DNA of 64,000 bases from JBBTQS01 sp964627055 (GTDB lineage: Bacteria; Patescibacteriota; Patescibacteriia; Magasanikbacterales; JBBTQS01): positions 1 to 64,000 of the forward strand of contig CAZVGV010000002.1 in NCBI GenBank assembly GCA_964627055.1, written 5' to 3'. Of the stretch, positions 8,746 to 17,160 are shown piece after piece. Position numbers and translations under genes: made by a program. Below the pieces are notes generated by a model. That model had not been told where the DNA came from, made no database searches, and saw only the letters and a list, made by a program, of their open reading frames with translations. How positions within the stretch are numbered: the stretch's first letter is position 1; the number at the start of each line of letters is the position of its first letter.

Positions 8746-9300
8746 TCATGCGCCAGGGTGGTCCCAGTCGAAGAAGACGATGTTCTCACGAGCAGACACG
8801 TCTCCCCGCAATTCGCCGATGTCCTTCCCGGGGTACAGCGAGTGGATCACCGCAACCGGGTTACCCGATTCGATCTTGAGCTCGTAGACGAACGTGATCG
8901 TGTTCGTCAGCGGTGCGCGCAGCGCATCGTACTCGGGCCGAACTCGAAACCCCTGTGCACGATCGTTGATCCTGAAGTATTCAAGTTGCTCGCTGCTGAA
9001 GTCACCACGAGGCGCCGTGCTCGCCCACCCGACAGGGTCGGGGCACACGATCATCGCGCTGAAGGTTGCGCCGCTCCCGTCGATCGCTTCTTCTCTCAAG
9101 CACCGCTGCACCTCGCCGACGAACCGTTCCAAGATCGTCGTGTCTTGGAAAAGCTGCGTCGCCGAGCGCCAATGCCTGAACATTCCAGCCTTCGGAATCT
9201 TGTTACGGCGAAAGCACCGGTTCGCCAAGCGATTCTCCGTGGCGTTCCGCATAATAATGACCAACGTCTCGACGGAATTCATCGCATGCGTCATGTACAT
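8746..9300 (-). CDS. Hypothetical protein (accessory cassette)
   Basis: A 184-residue protein starting MYMTHAMNSVETL. No known family is recognised. The N-terminal 50 residues are basic and rich in Arg/Asn; the C-terminal half is acidic and ends FFDWDHPGA. No signal peptide or membrane segment is evident. The start is chosen because AGGAGG stands 8 bases before ATG. The gene is a complete transcription unit with promoter at 9362-9390, leader palindrome at 9334-9357 and terminator at 8697-8736. Its DNA looks more GC-rich than its neighbours, suggesting separate acquisition. Confidence 0.72.
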   Translation of the reverse strand: MYMTHAMNSVETLVIIMRNATENRLANRCFRRNKIPKAGMFRHWRSATQLFQDTTILERFVGEVQRCLREEAIDGSGATFSAMIVCPDPVGWASTAPRGDFSSEQLEYFRINDRAQGFRVRPEYDALRAPLTNTITFVYELKIESGNPVAVIHSLYPGKDIGELRGDVSARENIVFFDWDHPGA

Positions 9301-9333
9301 TGTTGCCCCCTCCTATCTCTCCATGGACATCGG

Positions 9334-9357
9334 ACATTCAAACGCACGTCTGAATGT
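9334..9357. repeat. Inverted repeat in the leader of the 8746-9300 gene
   Basis: Arms 9334-9344 (acattcaaacg) and 9347-9357 (cgtctgaatgt) match over 11 positions with one mismatch and a 2-base centre. It lies 4 bases downstream of the -10 box, around the expected transcription start, so it could be an operator or a 5' mRNA hairpin. Confidence 0.6.
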
Positions 9358-9361
9358 GAGA

Positions 9362-9390
9362 TTCATAGCACAAATCTGCTCTTCTGTCAA
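9362..9390 (-). promoter_or_regulatory. Consensus promoter of the 8746-9300 gene
   Basis: Minus-strand TTGACA (9390-9385), 17-base spacer and TATGAA (9367-9362). The ATG is 61 bases downstream of the -10 box. Confidence 0.7.
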
Positions 9391-9404
9391 AGCATATTGA
9401 TTCA

Positions 9405-9440
9405 AAAATCAAAAACACCCGGCTGTTGCCGGATGTTTTT
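9405..9440 (-). terminator. Terminator after tRNA-Asn
   Basis: Stem acacccggc/gccggatgt (one mismatch) with a tgtt loop; on the minus strand it runs into TGTTTTTGATTTTT. It lies just downstream of the tRNA-Asn 3' end. Confidence 0.75.
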
Positions 9441-9443
9441 GGA

Positions 9444-9518
9444 TGGCTCCGAGGGCGGGGCTCGAACCCGCGACCAATTGGTTAACAGCCAACTGCTCTA
9501 CCACTGAGCTACCTCGGA
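9444..9518 (-). tRNA. tRNA-Asn (anticodon GTT), CCA encoded
   Basis: The acceptor stem TCCGAGG/CCTCGGA, D-loop GCTCAGTGGTAGAGC, anticodon loop CTGTTAA and T-arm GGTTCGAGCC all fold correctly. The anticodon GTT reads AAC and AAT. The discriminator G is followed by an encoded CCA. A terminator follows immediately, so this is the end of its transcript. Confidence 0.95.
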
Positions 9519-9566
9519 ATTCTGGGGGACGGGACCAGTGTACCCGATCCCCCACGCTACTGTCAA

Positions 9567-10865
9567 TTACTCTTTTGTCTCTTCTAGTTCTGCTGCACCT
9601 GACAACATCCCCATGAAAATAGGTAACATTTCATAGACGGTCTTGAACGCTGCAGGACGCTCCACACGAATACCCGTATTGAGCTTCGTGAATGTCAGCT
9701 TCATAGGCTGAACTGCGCGCAAATCCTTGCCCATGTAGCTTGTTACTGGCTGTATTACGAGTGCGTCTGCAACACCGGTTCGCTGATTGACCTGTACAAT
9801 GAACTCCGTCTTTTCCTGTCCCTTATCTACCTGAGCCGTTGCTGCTTCGCCATCCTGCTCCATGGATTTGATCACCTCGTCTGCACCCTTGGAACCATCC
9901 TCACCCACTTCCTTCACCAGATCTGCACGATACGTTCGCAGCTGTTCAACACCTTTCGTGTCACCTGCCTTCGTAGTAGCTACAATCGCTGCGTCAACAT
10001 CACGAAGATACTGCTGCACAAAACTCTTTACAACATCGCGCACCAACGCTTCAGTCTGCTGCTCTGTGATCCCAGGTCGTTCCTCAAGGCGATACGCATT
10101 CTCACTCACCTTCGTGCTTGTCATCACATCATGACGACGAAGTACGTCGCCCATGATCTTTCCATACACAGCAGAGTCTGTGACGATGAACCGGGTAGGC
10201 TGAGCCTCAATCATCTTGAGAATTCCTTCATTCTCCGAACCTGCAACAGCACCTAGTCCAGCTCCAAAGTCATTCAGCGCCTGCTGTACATTAATGTTGA
10301 TCCAGGTACCCAGCACTGGCGAAAGGTTAACAGGCAACCCCTGCTTCACATCGAACTTGGCCAACTGCAAAAAGATATCATTACCGAACGATCGAGTCAT
10401 CATCTGGAATCCAAGCTCCTTGCCCGTGATATCGAAGTCAAGACTGCTTTGCGTCGTGGTTGGTCCCGTCATTGCAAAGACGCCAGACACCCGAACCTGT
10501 ACTCCATCGTACAATCCTCCATTTGCTTCTGAGATCGGTGCCAAACCATCTGGTTGTGTTGTAGGGCGATCATCAACCGCTTCAAACGTTTCTTTTGCTG
10601 CTGTGAACTCAAATGCACCATCCTTTGACGCGATCAATCGTTCGATTCCTTGAATCACTGCCTCTTTCGGATCACTACTTACAGCCACTGCGCCATCGGT
10701 TGCTCGATTGGTCCACCAATAGGCAAAACCAATCGCAATTGAAGCTACAACCACAAGTGAAATCAATGGCACTAGCATCTTGCTTGCCAACGAACGTTCT
10801 GCTGCTGGCGGCATGGACATGGTGTCATGCTCCGGCACAGGGGTCTGAGACATTGGGGTGTCCAT
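9567..10865 (-). CDS. Membrane-anchored extracytoplasmic protein of unknown function
   Basis: A 432-residue protein. Residues 1-25 are cytoplasmic, residues 27-50 form one transmembrane helix (LVPLISLVVVASIAIGFAYWW) and the remaining about 380 residues are predicted outside. The outer part alternates beta-rich and charged helical segments and includes GLYDGVQVRVSGVFAMTG, reminiscent of LppX/LprG-like lipid-carrier folds, though I cannot confirm this. ATG at 10865 is preferred over TTG at 10871. It follows rpoD by 15 bases and is probably in the dnaG-rpoD transcript. Confidence 0.7.
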   Translation of the reverse strand: MDTPMSQTPVPEHDTMSMPPAAERSLASKMLVPLISLVVVASIAIGFAYWWTNRATDGAVAVSSDPKEAVIQGIERLIASKDGAFEFTAAKETFEAVDDRPTTQPDGLAPISEANGGLYDGVQVRVSGVFAMTGPTTTQSSLDFDITGKELGFQMMTRSFGNDIFLQLAKFDVKQGLPVNLSPVLGTWININVQQALNDFGAGLGAVAGSENEGILKMIEAQPTRFIVTDSAVYGKIMGDVLRRHDVMTSTKVSENAYRLEERPGITEQQTEALVRDVVKSFVQQYLRDVDAAIVATTKAGDTKGVEQLRTYRADLVKEVGEDGSKGADEVIKSMEQDGEAATAQVDKGQEKTEFIVQVNQRTGVADALVIQPVTSYMGKDLRAVQPMKLTFTKLNTGIRVERPAAFKTVYEMLPIFMGMLSGAAELEETKE

Positions 10866-10880
10866 AGACAATGTACGAGA

Positions 10881-12338
10881 TTAGTAGTCTTTTAGCTTAT
10901 CAATGATTGGCATGGATTGGATCTTCTCCAACGCCTTGGCTTCGATCTGACGGATACGCTCACGAGTAACATCAAATTCCTTACCCACCTCTTCGAGTGT
11001 ATGGGCGATGCCATCTGAGAGACCGAATCGCATCTCGAGAATCTTCTGCTCACGTGGCGAAAGCTCCTTGATCGCCTGGAGGACATAGTCCTTCAGGAGC
11101 ATGAGTCCAGCCACGCGGTCTGGTGCCGGGTTCTTCACATCTTCAATGAAGTCCTGGAGACTCGAGTCGTCATCATCCTCACCTACCGATACTTCCAGTG
11201 ACACAGTGTCCTGTGAAATCTTGATGATGTGTCGGACCTTACGCACATCTTCGCCCATTTCTGCAGCCACTTCTTCTGGTGTTGGATCACGTCCCAAATC
11301 CTGCAGGAGCTGACGCTGGATCTGCTGGAACTTGTTGATGGTCTCCACCATGTGCACTGGAATACGAATGGTACGAGACTGATCGGCAAGTGCACGCGTG
11401 ATTGCCTGACGAATCCACCACGTTGCGTACGTGGAGAACTTGAATCCCTTGCGATGTTCGAACTTCTTCACCGCACGGAAAAGACCGATATTTCCTTCCT
11501 GAATGAGATCCAAGAGCGTGAGATTTTTACCAACGAATTTCTTCGCGATCGATACTACAAGACGAAGGTTCGCTACGATCAATGCTTTTTCTGCCTCACG
11601 ATCATTGCGCTCCTTACGCTTGGCAAGTGCCACTTCGTCCTCGGCGTTCAACAATGGGATCTTACCGATCTCACGCAAGTACATCTGAATAGAGTCTGCG
11701 GAGATATCCGAAAAATCGAACTCACGAGTAAGTCGTGTGATCTCATCGATCTTGCTCTCACTCTTGCTCTTCGTTGGTTCCTCTGGCTCCTCCTCTTCGC
11801 TGTATGAATTATCTTCATCAGCATCGGTGCGAACCACACGAACAGGAGCTGCCTTTTTCTTGGGCTCCTTCCCCTTTGCAGGTGTACGATTGCCCAGCAA
11901 TGATGTGCGAGACACACTCAATAATCCATCCTGGGTCTCAATTACTGACAACCCCTGACGCTCGAGCTCGGTAATGAATCCTTCGTAGTGTTCAACGTAA
12001 TCTTCAAGACACGGGAACGCGTGCAAAACTTCGGTCTCAGTGATGAACCCGCGAACACGAGCCTTACGAAGCAACAAGTCAATCGTCTCCCGTGATGGAG
12101 GCATCGTTGTCGGTTCTTTGCGTGTCGCAGCTGTTCGTTCTTCCACGACCACGCGAGACTTGCTCGCGGTCTTGGATGCACCTACTCCTTTGCGTGGAGG
12201 GGTGACTGACTTCGGTGATCGGCGTGCGTGGGTTCTTGTGCGCGCAGCCTGTGTCTTGACGGACGTCACACGCTTCGTTTTGGAAGCTTGTGTAGGTTTT
12301 TTCTTCTGAATTGTAGTTCGAGCGACCTTCTTTTTCAT
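10881..12338 (-). CDS. rpoD: Primary RNA polymerase sigma factor (sigma-70)
   Basis: A 485-residue sigma factor. Residues 1-80 are a Lys/Arg/Thr/Ser-rich tail; a region 1.1-like segment spans about 85-145; an acidic linker follows (171-187). Region 1.2 (SADSIQMYLREIGKIPLL) is at 214-230, regions 2.1-2.4 lie at 250-320 with KGFKFSTYATWWIRQAI, region 3 at about 325-385, and region 4 at 425-480 with the helix-turn-helix TLEEVGKEFDVTRERIRQIE. It directs core polymerase to the -35/-10 promoters annotated here. The start at 12338 overlaps the dnaG stop (ATGA), so the two are coupled. The long basic N-terminus is unusual. Confidence 0.96.
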   Translation of the reverse strand: MKKKVARTTIQKKKPTQASKTKRVTSVKTQAARTRTHARRSPKSVTPPRKGVGASKTASKSRVVVEERTAATRKEPTTMPPSRETIDLLLRKARVRGFITETEVLHAFPCLEDYVEHYEGFITELERQGLSVIETQDGLLSVSRTSLLGNRTPAKGKEPKKKAAPVRVVRTDADEDNSYSEEEEPEEPTKSKSESKIDEITRLTREFDFSDISADSIQMYLREIGKIPLLNAEDEVALAKRKERNDREAEKALIVANLRLVVSIAKKFVGKNLTLLDLIQEGNIGLFRAVKKFEHRKGFKFSTYATWWIRQAITRALADQSRTIRIPVHMVETINKFQQIQRQLLQDLGRDPTPEEVAAEMGEDVRKVRHIIKISQDTVSLEVSVGEDDDDSSLQDFIEDVKNPAPDRVAGLMLLKDYVLQAIKELSPREQKILEMRFGLSDGIAHTLEEVGKEFDVTRERIRQIEAKALEKIQSMPIIDKLKDY

Positions 12339-14101
12339 AGGTTGGTAACCTGGTGAAATTCCTGACTCAATTGTGCAACCAACGCGGCGTCTCCTTGCTC
12401 CTGTGCGCGCTGGATCTCTGAACCTAATCGCGCACGCTCTGCCGCACGCCATTCTTGGTGCAGTCGCTCCACAGCAGCGTCATACTCCTCCCCGAGCTCT
12501 CGTGCAGAAAAAGCAAACAACTTCTCCTCAGAGAGAAGCTGCAGTACGTCTATACGATGGGCTGTAACGCTGTCATGTCGATCATGAGTATACCCACCGG
12601 CAATGGCATTGTAAAGGGCACGATCTTCCTCGCCAAAAAACCAGCGCGCATCCAGTGGCACACGCGAATGCAAGGCTGGTGTGTGTACTAACAAACACAG
12701 CACATACTCTGATAGAAGTGCGTACCTCGTACGAGGCTGAGCTGGTGCAACCGTGACCTGCACAGGTGCAGATGGTGCACGTGCAGCAGATGGGTGAGCT
12801 GTTGCTTGAAGTTGCTTGACCTTGTTTGCAATCGCATCACCACTCACCCCAAGGGCTGTTGCAATTCGCTGTGACCAGAAGTCGTACACAATCGGATCCC
12901 GTACACGTGCTAATTCGCGTGCCAGTAATTCACCTGCGTCGCGCAATTGATTCGGATCCTTACGCACCGCGGGTGTCACATAGCGATCAATATAATATGC
13001 GAACACGGGCTGCGAATCTGCAACAGCTTGTTCCCAGACCTTCGGATCCTTCTTGATGCACTCATCTGGATCCTTGCCTGCGCCCTCGGGAATACGAATT
13101 ACACGCACATCCAACCCTGCTTCAATCGCGATATCAATACCACGCTTCGCGGCTCGCTCGCCTGCTGCGTCTGCATCAAACGCCATTCGCACTTGCGGAG
13201 CGAACCGCTTGAGCATTGCCACGTGCGCTGCGGTTAATGCAGTGCCTGATGCTGCAACGACGTTTCGCATTCCTGCTTGATGGCAGCTAATCACGTCCAT
13301 TTGCCCCTCTACCACAACAAAGAACCCAGCTTCTTTTGCTGCCTGCTTTGCCAAATTTAATGCGTATACAATATGCCCCTTGTCGAAGAGAACTGTTTCT
13401 GGAGTATTGAGATACTTCCCCACACCCTCTTGCTCCTGCAAAAGACGTCCAGTGAACCCAACAATACCTCCTTGCATGTCCCAAATTGGAAACAGGACGC
13501 GACCACGAAACACATCATAGTACCGCCCAGATTCCGTATGTTTCTTCGTCACACCGGCTGCTACGCATTCCTCAAGCGTGTACCCACGCTTCTTCGTGAG
13601 AAAATCCGTGAGTGTAGTCCAAACCGAGCCGTCTGGAATGTACCCAAGATGAAACTGCGCCGCAGTCTCTGGCGTAACACCACGTCGTTCAATATAAGCA
13701 CGCGCTGGCTGCGCTGCCTTGGATTCATGTAGCACCTTCTCGAAGAAATGCTGTGACAATGTCAGGATCTCACGCAACCGAGATCGCTCATCACGATCCC
13801 CACCACGCTCTACTCCAGATTGCTTGGTGAGCGTCACACCTGCTCGTTCTGCTAGTACCCGCAATGCTTCACCGAAGGACATGCTCTCAGCCTCCTGCAA
13901 AAATGAAAAAATATCGCCCCCCTTGCCACACCCGAAACAGTGCCAAATCTGCTTCTCGCGATGCGCCATAAATGATGGCGACTTCTCACGATGAAACGGG
14001 CATACACCCTTCCAATTGGCGCCTGCAGGCTTGAGCGGAACGTACTCACTGATCAAGGTAACCACGTCGATGCGGTCTTTGATAAGCTGTACATCATCCA
14101 T
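12335..14101 (-). CDS. dnaG: DNA primase
   Basis: A 588-residue primase. The zinc-binding CHC2 domain has Cys34, His37, Cys55 and Cys58 (CPFH ... CFGC). The TOPRIM domain carries VVVEGQMDV and later DADAAG. It synthesises RNA primers at the replication fork, and the C-terminal about 150 residues should contact the replicative helicase DnaB. It forms the macromolecular-synthesis pair dnaG-rpoD, here without rpsU. ATG at 14101 is preferred to GTG at 14107. The gene upstream (EI24-type) ends 16 bases away. Confidence 0.95.
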   Translation of the reverse strand: MDDVQLIKDRIDVVTLISEYVPLKPAGANWKGVCPFHREKSPSFMAHREKQIWHCFGCGKGGDIFSFLQEAESMSFGEALRVLAERAGVTLTKQSGVERGGDRDERSRLREILTLSQHFFEKVLHESKAAQPARAYIERRGVTPETAAQFHLGYIPDGSVWTTLTDFLTKKRGYTLEECVAAGVTKKHTESGRYYDVFRGRVLFPIWDMQGGIVGFTGRLLQEQEGVGKYLNTPETVLFDKGHIVYALNLAKQAAKEAGFFVVVEGQMDVISCHQAGMRNVVAASGTALTAAHVAMLKRFAPQVRMAFDADAAGERAAKRGIDIAIEAGLDVRVIRIPEGAGKDPDECIKKDPKVWEQAVADSQPVFAYYIDRYVTPAVRKDPNQLRDAGELLARELARVRDPIVYDFWSQRIATALGVSGDAIANKVKQLQATAHPSAARAPSAPVQVTVAPAQPRTRYALLSEYVLCLLVHTPALHSRVPLDARWFFGEEDRALYNAIAGGYTHDRHDSVTAHRIDVLQLLSEEKLFAFSARELGEEYDAAVERLHQEWRAAERARLGSEIQRAQEQGDAALVAQLSQEFHQVTNL

Positions 14102-14117
14102 ATGCACCCACCCTACG

Positions 14118-14867
14118 CTACCGGGGCGCGTGACGCAAGAACACCTCAGTTCCGGAAATCACCGCCACAGGAATAAAGCACAAATTCAGGCCAGGAATGA
14201 GCAGAAATGCCGCCAGCCCAACACCATACGCAGCCAAAGGTAACGCATGTCTGCGCATAAACGTTAGCTTCTGCACAAACGTGTATTCATGTCGTTCCAT
14301 GGGATACTCCAGGAACTCATACACAAGAAAGAAAAGGGATACAATACCATTAAGAAGTACAAAAAGCAGCCCACCACTCCACCACGACGCAACAAAGAGT
14401 ACGAGCATAATAAGTCCAAAGATCACAAGCCTGAGTATCTCCGTACGAATCGCATATAGATACACACGCAAGAACAACCGTACTCGTCCTGTGCGATTAC
14501 GCCGGTTTCGACGCTCCTCAGCAGTGTACCCTTCAGGGGTGTCGTCAGGCCGAAAATACTGTTCAGCACGATCAGACAATGCTTCATTAAATGGCGCAGA
14601 GATAATGGCCAAGAGTACGACAAACAAATATACAAAACTCACAACGAGCATGATCGTAAGCACTGCAGCAGCAAGCACAGCCCACACACCACTAAGCTGT
14701 ATCACGTCATGCACAAGTTGGCTGATCTCAGAGATGCCAAACCGAAGTGAGAGCGCTATCACGATCAATGTGAGAACCCAGGGCACGGCCGCAACACGAC
14801 GCAACGAAGATTCCCGAAATAGCGGTGTGAGCGCACGAAATGGTGCCGTAACGTACCACAACAGCAT
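14118..14867 (-). CDS. EI24/CysZ-like integral membrane protein
   Basis: A 249-residue protein with about five to six hydrophobic segments. The features FLEYPMERHEYTF, ISAPFNEALSDRAE and PGLNLCFIPVAVISGTEVFL match the EI24 (CysZ) family. E. coli CysZ transports sulfate; many distant members have no proven substrate. It lies in the inner membrane. It follows the small conserved protein at 14886-15281 by 18 bases and precedes dnaG. Sulfate transport is not supported by any neighbouring sulfur-assimilation gene. Confidence 0.82.
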   Translation of the reverse strand: MLLWYVTAPFRALTPLFRESSLRRVAAVPWVLTLIVIALSLRFGISEISQLVHDVIQLSGVWAVLAAAVLTIMLVVSFVYLFVVLLAIISAPFNEALSDRAEQYFRPDDTPEGYTAEERRNRRNRTGRVRLFLRVYLYAIRTEILRLVIFGLIMLVLFVASWWSGGLLFVLLNGIVSLFFLVYEFLEYPMERHEYTFVQKLTFMRRHALPLAAYGVGLAAFLLIPGLNLCFIPVAVISGTEVFLRHAPR

Positions 14868-14885
14868 ACCAATAGCATTTACTCC

Positions 14886-15281
14886 CTAAATACCGATCTT
14901 ATCTCGCAAGGACTGCTTGGGCTGCAATAACTGTGACGGTGCTTCTGAGGTCGTAGAAATATGAAGTGACGCCTTCGTACTTGTTTGTGATTCACTCAGA
15001 ATACGATCACGCTCTGCATCAAGGAGCGGTCCAACATATTCACCACTATGCGCTGCAGTGCCCTCATACGAGGCATGCTTCTGATCAATATGCATGTCCA
15101 CAACAAGTCCTCCATTCTCTTGCGTCTCTACATAGGCATGGAACCGTGGGTAGAATCCGGTTCCCAAACGACGAATAAAACTAACCTTACCCGTGTTAGG
15201 ATCAACAAATTCGTGATACCCAACGCGCGTCAACGCCTGTTTACTGGTGAGACGGAGCTCTGCTGGAATAGTGAACTGCAT
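14886..15281 (-). CDS. Conserved hypothetical protein overlapping VKOR
   Basis: A 131-residue protein starting MQFTIPAELRLTSKQ. The N-terminal 90 residues look like a small beta-rich domain (RLGTGFYPRFHAYVE, GGLVVDMHIDQKH); the C-terminus is a Ser/Gln/Thr-rich tail. No signal peptide or membrane helix is seen. I recall similar short proteins in patescibacterial genomes but no function. The start lies 41 bases inside the VKOR gene, an unusually long overlap; the next in-frame ATG upstream (15305) would extend it further. Confidence 0.65.
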   Translation of the reverse strand: MQFTIPAELRLTSKQALTRVGYHEFVDPNTGKVSFIRRLGTGFYPRFHAYVETQENGGLVVDMHIDQKHASYEGTAAHSGEYVGPLLDAERDRILSESQTSTKASLHISTTSEAPSQLLQPKQSLRDKIGI

Positions 15282-15744
15282 AAAGGGTAGCAATACCGAT
15301 GCCAAGCATCGTGAAATTAATAAATGCTGACAGCATGCAGTATGTGCACACCGCCTTCAACACCCCGAGCATGAGATACACGAAGTATGCGGAAGCCATT
15401 GCTCCAAGAAGCGTAGAGGACGCAACGACGGTGGTCACCCATCGCATCTTCGACTCCCGAGCAACGAACCAACCCACGAGAAGAAAAAGATACCAGCAGG
15501 CGCCGATGAATGCGACCGGAATACCAGCAATTTCTGCGTATGAACTTCGTGTTACCACATCACAGCCCTGACCAATTCCACAAGGCACCGGACCACCTGC
15601 AAGATACTTTGAGGCAAGATACGATGCATCTGCCAATCCCACAGCAGCTAGGGCCATCGCAAGCGTACTCAGGTGTCTACTTCGTTGGTGTTGAGGAGCT
15701 TGTGGTTGTGAGGAGTCCGTCGATGAGTGATCGGAGTGAAGCAT
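15241..15744 (-). CDS. VKOR-family quinone-dependent disulfide oxidase
   Basis: A 167-residue membrane protein with four to five helices. It holds the VKOR features: Cys55 and Cys61 in the periplasmic loop, the conserved Ser in TRSSYAEIAGIPVAF, and the CxxC redox pair Cys133/Cys136 (CTYC) at the fourth helix. Such proteins reoxidise a DsbA-like partner and pass electrons to quinone. The partner gene at 15677-16357 lies immediately upstream and overlaps by 68 bases, so the two form a disulfide-bond pathway. Confidence 0.92.
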   Translation of the reverse strand: MLHSDHSSTDSSQPQAPQHQRSRHLSTLAMALAAVGLADASYLASKYLAGGPVPCGIGQGCDVVTRSSYAEIAGIPVAFIGACWYLFLLVGWFVARESKMRWVTTVVASSTLLGAMASAYFVYLMLGVLKAVCTYCMLSAFINFTMLGIGIATLYAVHYSSRAPSHQ

Positions 15745-16357
15745 AGTTACTTGGAAGTGATGCTACTGAACCGTTAATGAAGAAGGTTGGTGTCCCACTC
15801 ACCCCCGCGCGATTGCTCATAGCCATATCACGCGTGACACGTGCTGCCACGTCATCTGCTACGATATCCTTTCTAAACCGCCCTTCATCCATTCCCAGTT
15901 CCTTCGCAAACGCTGCAAATCGGTCGGTCGCTTGTTCCACAGACAACGCAGTCCAACTTGCTTGTGTTGTAAAGATCCTGTCTTGCATTTCCCAGAATTT
16001 CCCCTGCTTGTGAGCTGCCTCCGTTGCGCGCGATGCAAGATCTGCAAGTGGATGGATTTCGTACAACGGGTGATGCCGATACACAAATCGAATCTTGTCA
16101 GCATGTGTCACGCGCAACTGCTTGAATGCTGGATGATAATTGGCGCACGCTGGGCACTGCAGATCGCTGTACTCAACGATGGTTACCGCCGCATTCTCTG
16201 GACCCCAGCTATGGTCCATTGATTCAACAGCACTCATATCTCGCTGCCCTTGCGGTGTATCAGGAGTGCGACTTCCAAGCCATACCATGAATCCAACAAC
16301 CACAATTGCGCCACCTAGCAACCACGCGAGTTGTTCACCCATTGATGTTTTTTGCAT
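15677..16357 (-). CDS. DsbA-like membrane-anchored thiol oxidoreductase
   Basis: A 226-residue protein with an N-terminal transmembrane anchor (residues 11-28) and an external thioredoxin-fold domain. The active site is CPAC (Cys68, Cys71) after VEYSDLQ, and the cis-proline loop is GVSGTPTFF. It resembles the DSBA-like DsbG/BdbD group (thioredoxin_4) that oxidises secreted proteins. The overlapping VKOR gene downstream should supply oxidising equivalents. Likely clients are the cysteine-containing secreted proteins of this genome, such as the surface protein at 50578-53781; that is inference. Confidence 0.92.
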   Translation of the reverse strand: MQKTSMGEQLAWLLGGAIVVVGFMVWLGSRTPDTPQGQRDMSAVESMDHSWGPENAAVTIVEYSDLQCPACANYHPAFKQLRVTHADKIRFVYRHHPLYEIHPLADLASRATEAAHKQGKFWEMQDRIFTTQASWTALSVEQATDRFAAFAKELGMDEGRFRKDIVADDVAARVTRDMAMSNRAGVSGTPTFFINGSVASLPSNYASLRSLIDGLLTTTSSSTPTK

Positions 16358-16401
16358 ACGCCAAAAAATACTACGTATCTATAGTAGCACTCTTTGTGGT
16401 C

Positions 16402-16662
16402 TTACTGCCACCGCTTGAGTGTGGGAATCATCTGATTGGCAAGCTCCTTGGCCTTTGCCTCAGGAAATTGCAGAACACGTACCATGTGCGACATAGACTT
16501 CTCAATCATCCCAGCAAGGGTAAGTTCAGGTTCTACAAATACACCCTTCTCCCAACAAAATCGACAATACTCATGGTTCTCACTTCCATCAACGTTCGTT
16601 CCGAAGAACCCTGGGTCCATTGGCAGGCTGCAACTCTGACATCGAATAGACTCTTGTGCCAT
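16402..16662 (-). CDS. Small zinc-ribbon protein
   Basis: An 86-residue protein with two CxxC pairs, CQSC near residue 8 and CRFC near residue 33, spaced as in the putative zinc-ribbon family zf-ribbon_2. The sequence SCSLPMDPGFFGTNVDGS...YCRFCWEKGVF is typical of it. The C-terminal 45 residues are helical. The function of this family is unknown; partners usually include small-molecule enzymes. It follows the Nudix gene by 3 bases. Confidence 0.85.
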   Translation of the reverse strand: MAQESIRCQSCSLPMDPGFFGTNVDGSENHEYCRFCWEKGVFVEPELTLAGMIEKSMSHMVRVLQFPEAKAKELANQMIPTLKRWQ

Positions 16663-16665
16663 AGC

Positions 16666-17160
16666 TTATAGAAAATAGTGATTCAACAGCATTGCCGTCT
16701 CTGGATGAAACGGTTCGCCTGCAGCCAACATCTCACGGATCGTCGCTGGGGAGAAATATTGCACATATTGTACCTCAAGCGGGTCGCACACAAATACACC
16801 TTCGTACACCGCCTTGAATGTACCGAGAAATTTGTGGTGGCCAGTTCCTTCCTTAATAAAAGGCGTAACGCCACACGCATCTAACGGTATTGTCACACCA
16901 ATCTCTTCTTGCATTTCACGTCGCGCAGCTTCTTCATAGGATTCACCTGCACCAACGTGACCCGCTGCAGTCGACGTCCAGTGATCAGGACAGTAGCTCA
17001 CCTCTTTGCCACGCCGCGCGAGTGCAATAGCGCCTTCGCGATCGAACAAGAACACATGTGCAATACGATGGCGCAACTTCTGCGCATAAATTTCAGTACG
17101 TGCCGCTGCGCCAATGACTTCATCTTGCTCGTTCACGTAATCAATCAGTTCTTCACTCAT
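16666..17160 (-). CDS. Nudix hydrolase, IPP-isomerase-like group
   Basis: A 164-residue protein with an intact Nudix box (G67, E73, then RE at 81-82, EE at 85-86 and G88) in HVGAGESYEEAARREMQEEIGV. The opening EELIDYVNEQDEVIG and the HRIAHVFLFD segment are typical of the group related to isopentenyl-diphosphate isomerase and YfcD-type hydrolases. It probably hydrolyses or isomerises a diphosphate compound. ATG at 17160 overlaps the rlmN stop codon (ATGA). All catalytic glutamates are present, in contrast to the two degenerate Nudix-like proteins at 43960-45268. Confidence 0.88.
   Translation of the reverse strand: MSEELIDYVNEQDEVIGAAARTEIYAQKLRHRIAHVFLFDREGAIALARRGKEVSYCPDHWTSTAAGHVGAGESYEEAARREMQEEIGVTIPLDACGVTPFIKEGTGHHKFLGTFKAVYEGVFVCDPLEVQYVQYFSPATIREMLAAGEPFHPETAMLLNHYFL

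Noticed and set aside
8407..9507. A 366-codon plus-strand open frame
   Set aside because: It is antisense to the YdeI-like gene and the 8746-9300 gene, both with proper start signals, and runs into tRNA-Asn. Its composition is low-complexity Arg/His/Ser typical of a shadow frame.
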